From assembly GCA_002358855.1 (NCBI GenBank), contig DEPQ01000011.1:18936-28472 (forward strand): a DNA stretch of 9,537 nucleotides, read 5' to 3'. The position numbers and the translations under genes are program-made. Origin of the DNA: Bacteroidales bacterium UBA3388. GTDB taxonomy: Bacteria > Bacteroidota > Bacteroidia > Bacteroidales > P3. The notes below the pieces were generated by a model. It saw nothing but the letters and a program-made list of their open reading frames with translations. It did not search any database and was not told the origin of the DNA. Below, piece by piece: positions 1 to 5,470 of this stretch. Numbering within the stretch: the first letter of the stretch is position 1; the number at the start of each line of letters is the position of its first letter.

Positions 1-158
1 TGTCCATTAAAACGAACATTACTAATTTCGATACCACCTCCTAAGAAATGAGTTTCCAATAAAGTTTTTACATTTTGTCCATTAGCCGAAGTAACGCTGA
101 CTTGCGAAAAAGCAAAATAAGGAAACAAACAAGCTATCAATAAAAATACTTTTTTCAT
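1..158 (-). CDS. Exported protein with choice-of-anchor L-like N-terminus (partial)
   Basis: Only the first 52 residues are visible; the gene continues past the left edge. The start is a clear export signal: MKK, a hydrophobic stretch to about residue 17, then FSQ with probable cleavage before Gln19, a common Bacteroidota signal peptidase I arrangement. Residues 31-52 (KTLLETHFLGGGIEISNVRF, then NG) resemble the opening of the choice-of-anchor L domain, which usually begins with a Leu-rich helix, a Gly-rich turn and a 'vsNv.f.G' strand. Family knowledge: such proteins are often large, surface-exposed and carry a T9SS or gliding-type C-terminal sorting domain, but that end is not visible here. 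The gene is divergent from the gldD-like gene. The CDS and signal peptide are well supported; the domain call rests on a short match. Confidence 0.75.
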   Translation of the reverse strand, partial: MKKVFLLIACLFPYFAFSQVSVTSANGQNVKTLLETHFLGGGIEISNVRFNG

Positions 159-183
159 ATCTTTTTTCTTTAATTTCAATCTG

Positions 184-215
184 CTAAATTAAGACAAATT
201 TTAGAATTAGCCAAA
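184..215 (-). promoter_or_regulatory. Putative promoter of the left-edge exported protein gene
   Basis: On the minus strand a TTTG (212-215) lies 20 bases before TAATTTAG (184-191), one base off the Bacteroidota -7 consensus TAnnTTTG. The start codon is about 25 bases downstream of the -7 element. The assignment rests on this match alone. Confidence 0.4.
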
Positions 216-230
216 TAATTCTTATCTTTG
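201..230 (+). promoter_or_regulatory. Putative promoter of the gldD-like gene
   Basis: TATCTTTG at 223-230 fits the Bacteroidota -7 consensus TAnnTTTG exactly. TTAG at 201-204 sits 18 bases upstream as a one-mismatch -33 element. The ATG at 245 follows 15 bases after the -7 element, so the mRNA leader would be only about ten bases. Confidence 0.55.
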
Positions 231-244
231 CCAAAAAATTACTT

Positions 245-838
245 ATGTATAAGACACTAAAAATATTGTTTCTGTTTTGTTTATCGGCATTTTTTTTTGC
301 TTGCAGCGAGGAACCGCCCGTTCCAAAACCAAAAACCTATTTATTATTAGAGACAACTCAACCTTTGTATTCACTTGTTGATGAAAAGGATTTTCCTTTC
401 ACATTTCAAATACCAGATTATGGCGAAATCATAAGAGTAAACACTGATAAAAAAGACAATAAGTGGTTTAATATAAATTTTGACAAATACGGATTTGAAG
501 CAAACGTTAGTTACATTCCGCTAAACACCGATACATCGTTGGCATATATGATAAACGATTGCTATACCTTTTTAGACAGGCATAAAAAGTTTTCATCAGG
601 AATTGTAGAGCATGAATACGTAAACGAAAATGATAACATTTACGGGACAATTTTTGAAATAAAAGGTAGCGAAGTAGTATCGCCTTATCAATTCTATGTA
701 ACCGATACTGCAAATCACTTTATCCGTTTGGCTTTGCACTGCAAAACTGCACCGAACAACGATTCTCTTTCTACATATATTGAAAGAATTAAAACAGATC
801 TTAATTATATGATAACAACTCTAAGGTGGAGAAAATAA
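245..838 (+). CDS. gldD: GldD-like gliding motility / T9SS-associated lipoprotein
   Basis: This is a 197-residue lipoprotein. Residues 1-19 form a hydrophobic signal ending FFFA before the lipidated Cys20, followed by SEEPPVPKPK, the Pro/Lys stretch typical of GldD. The C-terminal half keeps the family pattern: HEYVNENDNIYG (123-134), QFYVTDTANHF (149-159), a PN-DSL element (170-174) and a closing 'TTLRW' (191-195). Length agrees with GldD, about 190 residues. In Flavobacterium johnsoniae GldD is required for gliding; its biochemical role is unresolved, and it is often discussed with T9SS components. The copy is divergent: the usual 'GALYF' strand reads LALHC (162-166). It is monocistronic, with its own promoter and a strong terminator at 851-900. 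The lipoprotein call is firm and GldD membership likely, but the sequence does not prove gliding. Confidence 0.8.
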   Translation: MYKTLKILFLFCLSAFFFACSEEPPVPKPKTYLLLETTQPLYSLVDEKDFPFTFQIPDYGEIIRVNTDKKDNKWFNINFDKYGFEANVSYIPLNTDTSLAYMINDCYTFLDRHKKFSSGIVEHEYVNENDNIYGTIFEIKGSEVVSPYQFYVTDTANHFIRLALHCKTAPNNDSLSTYIERIKTDLNYMITTLRWRK

Positions 839-850
839 AGTCTCAGAAAT

Positions 851-900
851 AAAAAAATAACTCTTAGAATTATTTTACTAATTCTAAGAGTTATTTTTTT
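851..900. terminator. Bidirectional terminator between gldD and the DUF5606 gene
   Basis: A perfect 22-bp inverted repeat (851-872 with 879-900) encloses the 6-base loop TTTTAC. Outer arms are A7 on the left and T7 on the right, so both strands give a hairpin ending in a U-run. It lies 13 bases past the gldD stop and 17 bases from the converging DUF5606 stop, and probably serves both. Confidence 0.9.
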
Positions 901-916
901 GAATCAAAGAAAAAAT

Positions 917-1315
917 TTATTCTTCTTCTGTTTCTAAGTCTATAAGTTGTTTAGAATTTAAAAGATTGTACCAAGAAAAAAGTTTTCTCATATCAGAAAC
1001 ATAAACCCTTTCTTCGTCAAAATTTGGTAAAACCTCTTTCATATATGCTATTATTTCACTTTCAGATGCTTTGTGATTGATGCACTCGCCTCCGTTTTCT
1101 TTTCTATAAATTGCTTGCAAAGCTTCTTGAAGTGAAATATCATCATCAATTGTGAAAATGCTAATATCTGCTAAGGAAGATATTTTTTCATTAGAGAATG
1201 CAGGATAACGTTTTGAGTCTAATAAGGATTCTACTAACGCTCCTGTTTTAGTTTGAGATATTAACTTGTATAATCCAGGTTTTCCTGAGATTGATAGAAT
1301 TGTACTTAAATCCAT
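917..1315 (-). CDS. DUF5606 family protein
   Basis: A 132-residue cytoplasmic protein with no signal peptide or membrane segment. Its N-terminus, MDLSTILSISGKPGLYKLIS, with following elements such as GALVESLLDSKRYPAFSNEK (25-44) and ISSLADISIF (45-54), matches DUF5606, a conserved Bacteroidota family of unknown function. The middle (about 56-72) is acidic then basic, and the C-terminal part (83-118) looks helical and ends in an acidic tail, LETEEE. Full length for the family as I recall it. The start lies 23 bases after the stop of the S4-domain gene on the same strand, and I see no TAnnTTTG between them, so the two are probably co-transcribed. Function cannot be assigned from sequence; pairing with an RNA-binding protein is only suggestive. 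Confidence 0.82.
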   Translation of the reverse strand: MDLSTILSISGKPGLYKLISQTKTGALVESLLDSKRYPAFSNEKISSLADISIFTIDDDISLQEALQAIYRKENGGECINHKASESEIIAYMKEVLPNFDEERVYVSDMRKLFSWYNLLNSKQLIDLETEEE

Positions 1316-1338
1316 TTGTTTTATTGTTTTTAGTTATA

Positions 1339-1548
1339 TTATTTAATCTTTATTTCTGTTTCAAAAACCTTAACCACATCTCCCCTTCTTATCTTTGCAC
1401 GCTTGCGAGTCTCTAATTCGCCATTCAAACTCACTAATTCTTCGACTACCATTCTTTGAGCCTCCGCCCCATTATAAGAAACGCCAACTGCCTTTAATAA
1501 TTGTATTAAAGTAATAAATTCTTGTTCTTCTCTTAATTCAAATTCCAT
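1339..1548 (-). CDS. Small S4-domain RNA-binding protein (YbcJ/YaaA-like)
   Basis: A 69-residue protein that is essentially one S4 domain: FITLIQLLKAVGV (11-23) is the first helix; GAEAQRMVVEE (27-37) replaces the usual 'sGGeAK..I.eG'; LNGELETRKRAKIRRGDVV (41-59) is the signature hairpin with its basic RNA-contact residues. S4 domains bind structured RNA, often rRNA; stand-alone versions resemble E. coli YbcJ. I chose the ATG at 1548 over the in-frame TTG at 1596 because homology begins there and because a -7 promoter element (1570-1577) lies between the two, which would put the upstream codons outside the transcript. The gene leads a probable operon with the DUF5606 gene, 23 bases downstream. 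RNA binding is well supported; the target is unknown. Confidence 0.85.
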   Translation of the reverse strand: MEFELREEQEFITLIQLLKAVGVSYNGAEAQRMVVEELVSLNGELETRKRAKIRRGDVVKVFETEIKIK

Positions 1549-1569
1549 TTCCTTAAATTTTAGAGTTTG

Positions 1570-1597
1570 CAAATATACATAAATATAAAAAAACAAA
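1570..1597 (-). promoter_or_regulatory. Putative promoter of the S4-domain / DUF5606 operon
   Basis: On the minus strand TATATTTG (revcomp of 1570-1577) fits TAnnTTTG. A TTTG at 1594-1597 is the likely -33 element, with 16-base spacing, slightly short. That TTTG belongs to the terminator stem of the upstream transporter gene, and the transporter's U-tract fills the spacer. Confidence 0.6.
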
Positions 1598-1631
1598 AGA
1601 GGTTGAACCCATAAAAATTCAACCTCTTTTG
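1587..1631 (-). terminator. Rho-independent terminator of the peptide transporter gene
   Basis: A perfect 14-bp stem (1594-1607 with 1618-1631, arm CAAAAGAGGTTGAA) with a 10-base loop. On the minus strand it is followed by seven T residues (1587-1593). It lies 19 bases downstream of the transporter stop codon. Confidence 0.88.
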
Positions 1632-1650
1632 AAAAAATTTATTTTTGATA

Positions 1651-3201
1651 TTACTTAGCTACTCTTTCAAGCCATTTAACCATACCAAACATTACTCCCA
1701 TAGATATTAGACATATCACTACGAATACTGTCCAGCACAACCACAATGGAATAGCATTGTACATCATTGAGCCTAAGAATAAGAATGCATTACCAACTGC
1801 TGTTGCTCCTAACCACAATCCTTGGCATAAACCTAACATATGTTTAGGTGCTACCTTAGAAACGAATGACAATCCAAGTGGAGAGATGAATAACTCTGCA
1901 ACTGTTAAGAAGAAATATGTTACAAAGAATACCCAAACTCCTGCTCTTGAAGCTTCTTGTTCTGCAACAGGCAATGCAAGATAATCAGTTGCTGATGGAT
2001 AACCCTTAATGTAAGAGAATATAGCAAGGAATATGTAAGCCAAAGCTGCTAATCCCATACCGATTGCAATCTTACGAGGTGTAGAAACTGCTTTTCCTTT
2101 TCTTGCTAACATAGCAAAGAATCCCATAATAACAGGAGTCAATACGATAACGAAGAATGGATTGATTGCTTGTAAGAATTCAGGGGCTACCTTAGAAGTA
2201 TCCATAAAGTCTCTTGCGAACAATGAGAATGATGCTCCGTTTTGGTGGAATGAGAACCAGAAGAATATTGCAATTCCTAATACTGCGAATAAAGCATAAA
2301 GTCTTTGTTTGATTTCTTTTGCCATTGCAAGTTTTTCTTCTGCTGTATAACCAACAGATTCTGTTGCAACTTTTTTAGCAGGTGTAGGAAGTTTTTTCTT
2401 TGTGCAAAGGAATATTGTTAATGAAATCAACATTGCAAGAACTGATGCAATGAAAGAGAAGTGAACTCCTTGGTTGAATATTTCCAAGTATGCAGTTGGT
2501 TCAAATGCTGTACCTGCTTCAACAACTGCACTTGCAGATAATTCATTATAGTTTGTAAGTTTATCTCCTGATAATGTACCATTTAATTGTTCGTGGCAAA
2601 GAGCAGGAAGTTTAGCGTTATAAATAAATCCATTAACTTTTAACCACCAAGATCTAATAAGTGGAGCTACGAAAGGAGCTATTAAACCTCCAACGTTAAT
2701 GAATACATAGAAGATTTGGAATCCAGAGTCTCTTTTGTCTTTTGCAAGTTTAAGAGCTTCTTCTCCTTTTTTAGCTTCTTCTGCTTCAAAGTTATCATAC
2801 AATTGTCCAACGATTGCTTGTAAGTTTCCTTTAAATAAACCATTACCGAAAGCAATCATTAACAATGCAAAGCAAGTTAATGGTAATAACCAAGCTTGAT
2901 TTGCGTCTGTTGCTGTGATTGGAATTGCAAGCAAGATGTATCCTGTTGCCATTGTTACCAAACCAGCTTGAATAGTTCCTTTATAGTTTTGTGTTCTGTC
3001 AGCAATAATACCCCCAACTAAACTAAGGATATAAATTCCGCAATAAAAGCAAGAATAAATAATTGCTGCTGTTGCATCACTCAAACCAAATTTTGAGCAA
3101 AGGAACAACACTAAAACGGCATTCATAATATAGTAGCCAAAACGCTCTCCCATATTACTTAAGGCTGCCGAAATAAGGCCTTTTGGGTGTCCTTTAAACA
3201 T
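1651..3201 (-). CDS. POT/PTR-family peptide:proton symporter
   Basis: A 516-residue inner-membrane protein of the major facilitator superfamily, POT (PTR2) branch, which imports di- and tripeptides with protons. Visible family marks: GERFGYY (18-24) in TM1, the GNGLFKGNLQ segment (119-128) in TM4 with Lys124, RDSGFQIFYVFINVGGLIAP (157-176) in TM5, FHQNGASFSLFARD (318-331) in TM7, and AELFISPLGLSFVSKVAP (435-452) in TM10 with Glu436. Length and about 12-14 hydrophobic segments suit the family. Three usually charged positions differ: Asn16 for the first Glu of ExxERF, Asn27 for the TM1 Arg, His319 for the TM7 Glu. A stretch of roughly 60 residues (184-246) separates TM5 and TM6, longer than in canonical members. 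Monocistronic, with its own promoter and terminator. Family call firm; substrate range and coupling uncertain. Confidence 0.92.
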   Translation of the reverse strand: MFKGHPKGLISAALSNMGERFGYYIMNAVLVLFLCSKFGLSDATAAIIYSCFYCGIYILSLVGGIIADRTQNYKGTIQAGLVTMATGYILLAIPITATDANQAWLLPLTCFALLMIAFGNGLFKGNLQAIVGQLYDNFEAEEAKKGEEALKLAKDKRDSGFQIFYVFINVGGLIAPFVAPLIRSWWLKVNGFIYNAKLPALCHEQLNGTLSGDKLTNYNELSASAVVEAGTAFEPTAYLEIFNQGVHFSFIASVLAMLISLTIFLCTKKKLPTPAKKVATESVGYTAEEKLAMAKEIKQRLYALFAVLGIAIFFWFSFHQNGASFSLFARDFMDTSKVAPEFLQAINPFFVIVLTPVIMGFFAMLARKGKAVSTPRKIAIGMGLAALAYIFLAIFSYIKGYPSATDYLALPVAEQEASRAGVWVFFVTYFFLTVAELFISPLGLSFVSKVAPKHMLGLCQGLWLGATAVGNAFLFLGSMMYNAIPLWLCWTVFVVICLISMGVMFGMVKWLERVAK

Positions 3202-3254
3202 CGCTTTTTTCTTTTTTTGTTATTAATTATTACTATTTTCTAATTTTTAGTGTG

Positions 3255-3285
3255 CAAATATACGACTACTTATTGAATTTCCAAA
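3255..3285 (-). promoter_or_regulatory. Promoter of the peptide transporter gene
   Basis: On the minus strand TTTG (3282-3285), a 19-base spacer and TATATTTG (3255-3262) make a full match to the Bacteroidota -33/-7 promoter. The predicted leader to the ATG at 3201 is about 45-50 bases and A-rich near the start codon. Confidence 0.75.
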
Positions 3286-3317
3286 AAGATTTTAAGGTTT
3301 TTAACGTATAAAAAACG

Positions 3318-3325
3318 TACCTTTG
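3318..3325 (+). promoter_or_regulatory. Putative -7 element of the ruvC promoter
   Basis: TACCTTTG matches TAnnTTTG exactly, 22 bases before the ruvC ATG. A T-run near 3298-3302 is the only -33 candidate and is weak. Together with the transporter promoter this makes a 146-base divergent promoter region (3202-3347). Confidence 0.55.
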
Positions 3326-3347
3326 TAAAAAATTTCAGTAAAAAAAT

Positions 3348-3923
3348 ATGGAGAAAGAAAGAGTTATTCTTGGGATTGACCCCGGCACTAATGTTTTAGG
3401 CTATTCTATTATAGAACAAAGAGGAAAGCAAAGTCAATTGCTTAAAATGGACGTACTTGTGCTTGGAACAAAAGATGATTTAAGCACAAAAATGAAAAAA
3501 CTTTTTGACCAAATTACTGAAATAATTGATATTTTCAAACCAGATATATTGGCTATTGAAGCTCCTTTCTTTGGAAAAAATGTGCAATCAATGTTAAAAC
3601 TCGGCAGAGCACAAGGAATTTGTATTGCAGCAGCGTTTTCTCGTAGTATTCCTTTTGTTGAATACTCGCCTCGTAAGATTAAGCAATCAATTACAGGCAA
3701 TGGTGCTGCTTCAAAAGAGCAAGTGGCAAATATGTTGCAGAGAATGTTTAATTTTGAGGCGATTCCTTCCTATCTTGATGCGACTGATGCTCTTGCGGTG
3801 GCGGTTTGCCATAGTTATCAAAAGGAAGATTTGTTGGTTTCTAACTCTTCTGTGAAGAAAACCTCATCTAAAAAATCCTCTTGGGCAAGTTTCGTAAGTC
3901 AAAATCCTGATAGGGTAAAATAA
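3348..3923 (+). CDS. ruvC: Crossover junction endodeoxyribonuclease RuvC
   Basis: A 191-residue Holliday-junction resolvase of the RNase H fold. With RuvAB it cuts four-way junctions symmetrically at the end of recombinational repair. The four metal-binding acidic residues are present: Asp11 in GIDPGTNVLGY, Glu71 in AIEAPFFGKN, and Asp144 and Asp147 in YLDATDALAVAVCH, matching E. coli Asp7, Glu66, Asp138 and Asp141. The nuclease core ends near residue 158; the last 30 residues form a Ser/Lys-rich tail, probably flexible. ruvA and ruvB are not in this window. The gene has its own -7 promoter element and converges on rsmI, 17 bases away, with a hairpin covering its stop codon. The call is firm. 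Confidence 0.96.
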   Translation: MEKERVILGIDPGTNVLGYSIIEQRGKQSQLLKMDVLVLGTKDDLSTKMKKLFDQITEIIDIFKPDILAIEAPFFGKNVQSMLKLGRAQGICIAAAFSRSIPFVEYSPRKIKQSITGNGAASKEQVANMLQRMFNFEAIPSYLDATDALAVAVCHSYQKEDLLVSNSSVKKTSSKKSSWASFVSQNPDRVK

Positions 3924-3960
3924 CTCTTTGTTTTAAAAAATTATTTCATAGAGTTATTTT
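3917..3960. terminator. Hairpin shared by the convergent ruvC and rsmI ends
   Basis: An 11-bp perfect stem, AAAATAACTCT (3917-3927) with AGAGTTATTTT (3950-3960), and a 22-base AT-rich loop. The left arm includes the ruvC stop codon and the right arm lies in the last codons of rsmI. T-runs are short (four to five bases), so it is a weaker terminator than the other hairpins here. Confidence 0.55.
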
Positions 3961-4645
3961 TCTCTTTCTTAGAAATAATTTTCTCTTCGGCTGAAAGCAC
4001 AATTACTATCTCTCCTTTTACATTTTTTTCTGCAAAATGTTCGGCTACTTCTTTTAGTGTACCTCGTGTGATTTCTTCAAACTTTTTACTAATCTCTCTT
4101 GAAACGCTTACAAGTCTTTCTTCTCCAAAGGTTTCACAAAATTGTAGCAAAGTTTTGTAAAGACGGTGAGGCGATTCGTAAAAGATTATTGTACGAGTTT
4201 CAGTTTTTAGAAATTCTAAACGTGTTTGACGTCCTTTTTTGTGAGGAAGAAATCCCTCGAAGCAAAACTTCTCGCAAGGGAATCCCGAACTTACAAGTGC
4301 AGGTACAAAAGCTGTTGCTCCCGGAAGGCAACTTACTTCTATATTGTTGCGAACGCATTCTCTTACTAAAAGAAATCCTGGATCGGATATTCCTGGTGTT
4401 CCTGCATCTGTTATCAATGCTATATCTTCTCCTGATAATAATCTTTCTACTATGTAGTTTAGAGTTTGATGTTCATTGAAGAGATGATGAGATTGCAGAG
4501 GTGTTGTGATTTCATAATGATTCAAAAGCGGACGTGAGGTTCTTGTGTCTTCGCATAATATCAATTGAACACTTTTTAGCACTTTCACTGCTCTAAATGT
4601 CATATCTTCAAGATTGCCTATTGGAGTTGGAACTAAATATAGCAT
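3941..4645 (-). CDS. rsmI: 16S rRNA (cytidine-1402 2'-O)-methyltransferase RsmI
   Basis: A 234-residue SAM-dependent methyltransferase of the tetrapyrrole-methylase fold. RsmI methylates the 2'-OH of C1402 in the ribosomal P-site, which supports decoding fidelity. Signature elements in order: LVPTPIGNLEDMTFRA (4-19), CEDTRTS (31-37), ITDAGTPGISDPG (78-90), LPGATAFVPALVSSGFP (107-123), FEGFLPHKKGRQTRL (129-143) and FYESPHRL (155-162). It is shorter than E. coli RsmI (about 286) because it lacks the C-terminal extension, as I recall is usual for Bacteroidota. It lies downstream of yebC on the same strand, separated by a hairpin; I see no good promoter in the 58-base gap, so it may depend on readthrough. 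The Lys-rich tail ends NNSMK. Confidence 0.95.
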   Translation of the reverse strand: MLYLVPTPIGNLEDMTFRAVKVLKSVQLILCEDTRTSRPLLNHYEITTPLQSHHLFNEHQTLNYIVERLLSGEDIALITDAGTPGISDPGFLLVRECVRNNIEVSCLPGATAFVPALVSSGFPCEKFCFEGFLPHKKGRQTRLEFLKTETRTIIFYESPHRLYKTLLQFCETFGEERLVSVSREISKKFEEITRGTLKEVAEHFAEKNVKGEIVIVLSAEEKIISKKEKNNSMK

Positions 4646-4663
4646 AATTCGTTTTGTTAAATG

Positions 4664-4693
4664 AAAAAGAGGACTTAATGAAAAGCCCTCTTT
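4664..4693 (-). terminator. Hairpin terminator between yebC and rsmI
   Basis: The minus-strand transcript can form an 11-bp stem (4683-4693 with 4666-4676) with a 6-base loop and one G-U pair, followed by five U residues (4664-4668, partly in the stem). It lies 10 bases after the yebC stop codon and 20 bases before rsmI. In the plus-strand transcript the same pair would be an A-C mismatch, so it is best suited to minus-strand transcription. Confidence 0.7.
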
Positions 4694-4703
4694 GTAAAAT
4701 AAT

Positions 4704-5447
4704 TTATTCAGCGTTTTCCATTAACTCGTCAGTCATTTCTAACGTATGGTAAACTGCTTGTACATCATCGTCTTCTTCCAAAAGATTTATTAGTTTCATT
4801 ACTTTCAAACCTTCTGCTAATGGAAGTTCTGTTGTAGTATTAGGTATTCTTTGAAGTTCTGCACTTTCTGCTTCTATACCTGCTTCTTCCAATCCTCTTT
4901 GCATTGCAGCGAAATCTTCCATTTTTGTGTAAACAGTGAAGTATTCGTCTTCTCTTTCTATTTCATCTGCTCCTGCTTCTATCAATGCCATTTCTAATTC
5001 ATCAGCATCTCTTTCTCCTATTGCGATTTGGAAGACACCTTTTCTTTGGAAAATGAATCCTAATGAACCATTTGTTCCCATTGTTCCTCCAAATTTATTG
5101 AAAACAGAACGAACTGCTGCTACTGAACGATTGTTATTATCAGTTAAACACTCTACAAAAACTGCTATTCCGTGAGGTGCGTAGCATTCAAAAGTTAATT
5201 CTTGCAATGCTGCTGTGTTTTTGTCTCCCGCTTTGTTGATTGCTCTTTGCAAAGTGTCTTTTGGCATATTTGCACCTTTTGCATTTGCTACTGCTAAACG
5301 AAGTCTTGCATTTGAATCTGGATCTGGACCACCTTCTTTTACTGCTACTGTTATATCTTTTATTATCTTCGAGAATATTTTTGAACGTTTGCTATCTAAC
5401 GCTCCTTTTTTTCTTTTAATAGTTGACCACTTATTATGTCCTGACAT
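4704..5447 (-). CDS. yebC: YebC/PmpR/TACO1-family translation factor
   Basis: A 247-residue soluble protein of the YebC (TACO1) family, full length. The hallmark N-terminus is intact: MSGHNKWSTIKRKKGALDSK, then KIFSKIIKDI (23-32), followed by GGPDPDSNARLRLAVANAK (39-57) and NMPKDTLQRAINKA (60-73). The middle NNNRSVAAVRSVFNKFGG (104-121) and the TNGSLGFIF element (124-132) are also typical. The C-terminal third is acidic and ends DELMENAE. Family knowledge: members were long annotated as transcriptional regulators, but mitochondrial TACO1 and more recently bacterial YebC proteins act on translating ribosomes, easing stalls at proline-rich sequences. The start lies 23 bases after the trpS stop with no visible promoter, so it is probably co-transcribed with trpS. 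Firm family call; role follows the newer literature. Confidence 0.95.
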   Translation of the reverse strand: MSGHNKWSTIKRKKGALDSKRSKIFSKIIKDITVAVKEGGPDPDSNARLRLAVANAKGANMPKDTLQRAINKAGDKNTAALQELTFECYAPHGIAVFVECLTDNNNRSVAAVRSVFNKFGGTMGTNGSLGFIFQRKGVFQIAIGERDADELEMALIEAGADEIEREDEYFTVYTKMEDFAAMQRGLEEAGIEAESAELQRIPNTTTELPLAEGLKVMKLINLLEEDDDVQAVYHTLEMTDELMENAE

Positions 5448-5470
5448 ATCGTTTTATTTTTATTTTTTGT

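Noticed and set aside
1549..1596. TTG at 1596 as the start of the S4-domain gene
   Set aside because: The added 16 residues (FFYIYVYLQTLKFKE) are not S4-like, and the codons lie in the upstream terminator and across the promoter.
3202..3347. A riboswitch or small RNA in the divergent region between the transporter gene and ruvC
   Set aside because: The stretch is AT-rich and fully accounted for by two promoters and short leaders; I see no conserved aptamer-like sequence or stable stem.
4099..4479. A 126-codon open frame on the plus strand, antisense to rsmI
   Set aside because: It lies wholly inside a clearly conserved gene, reads as Leu-rich low-complexity sequence and has no recognisable domain or promoter.
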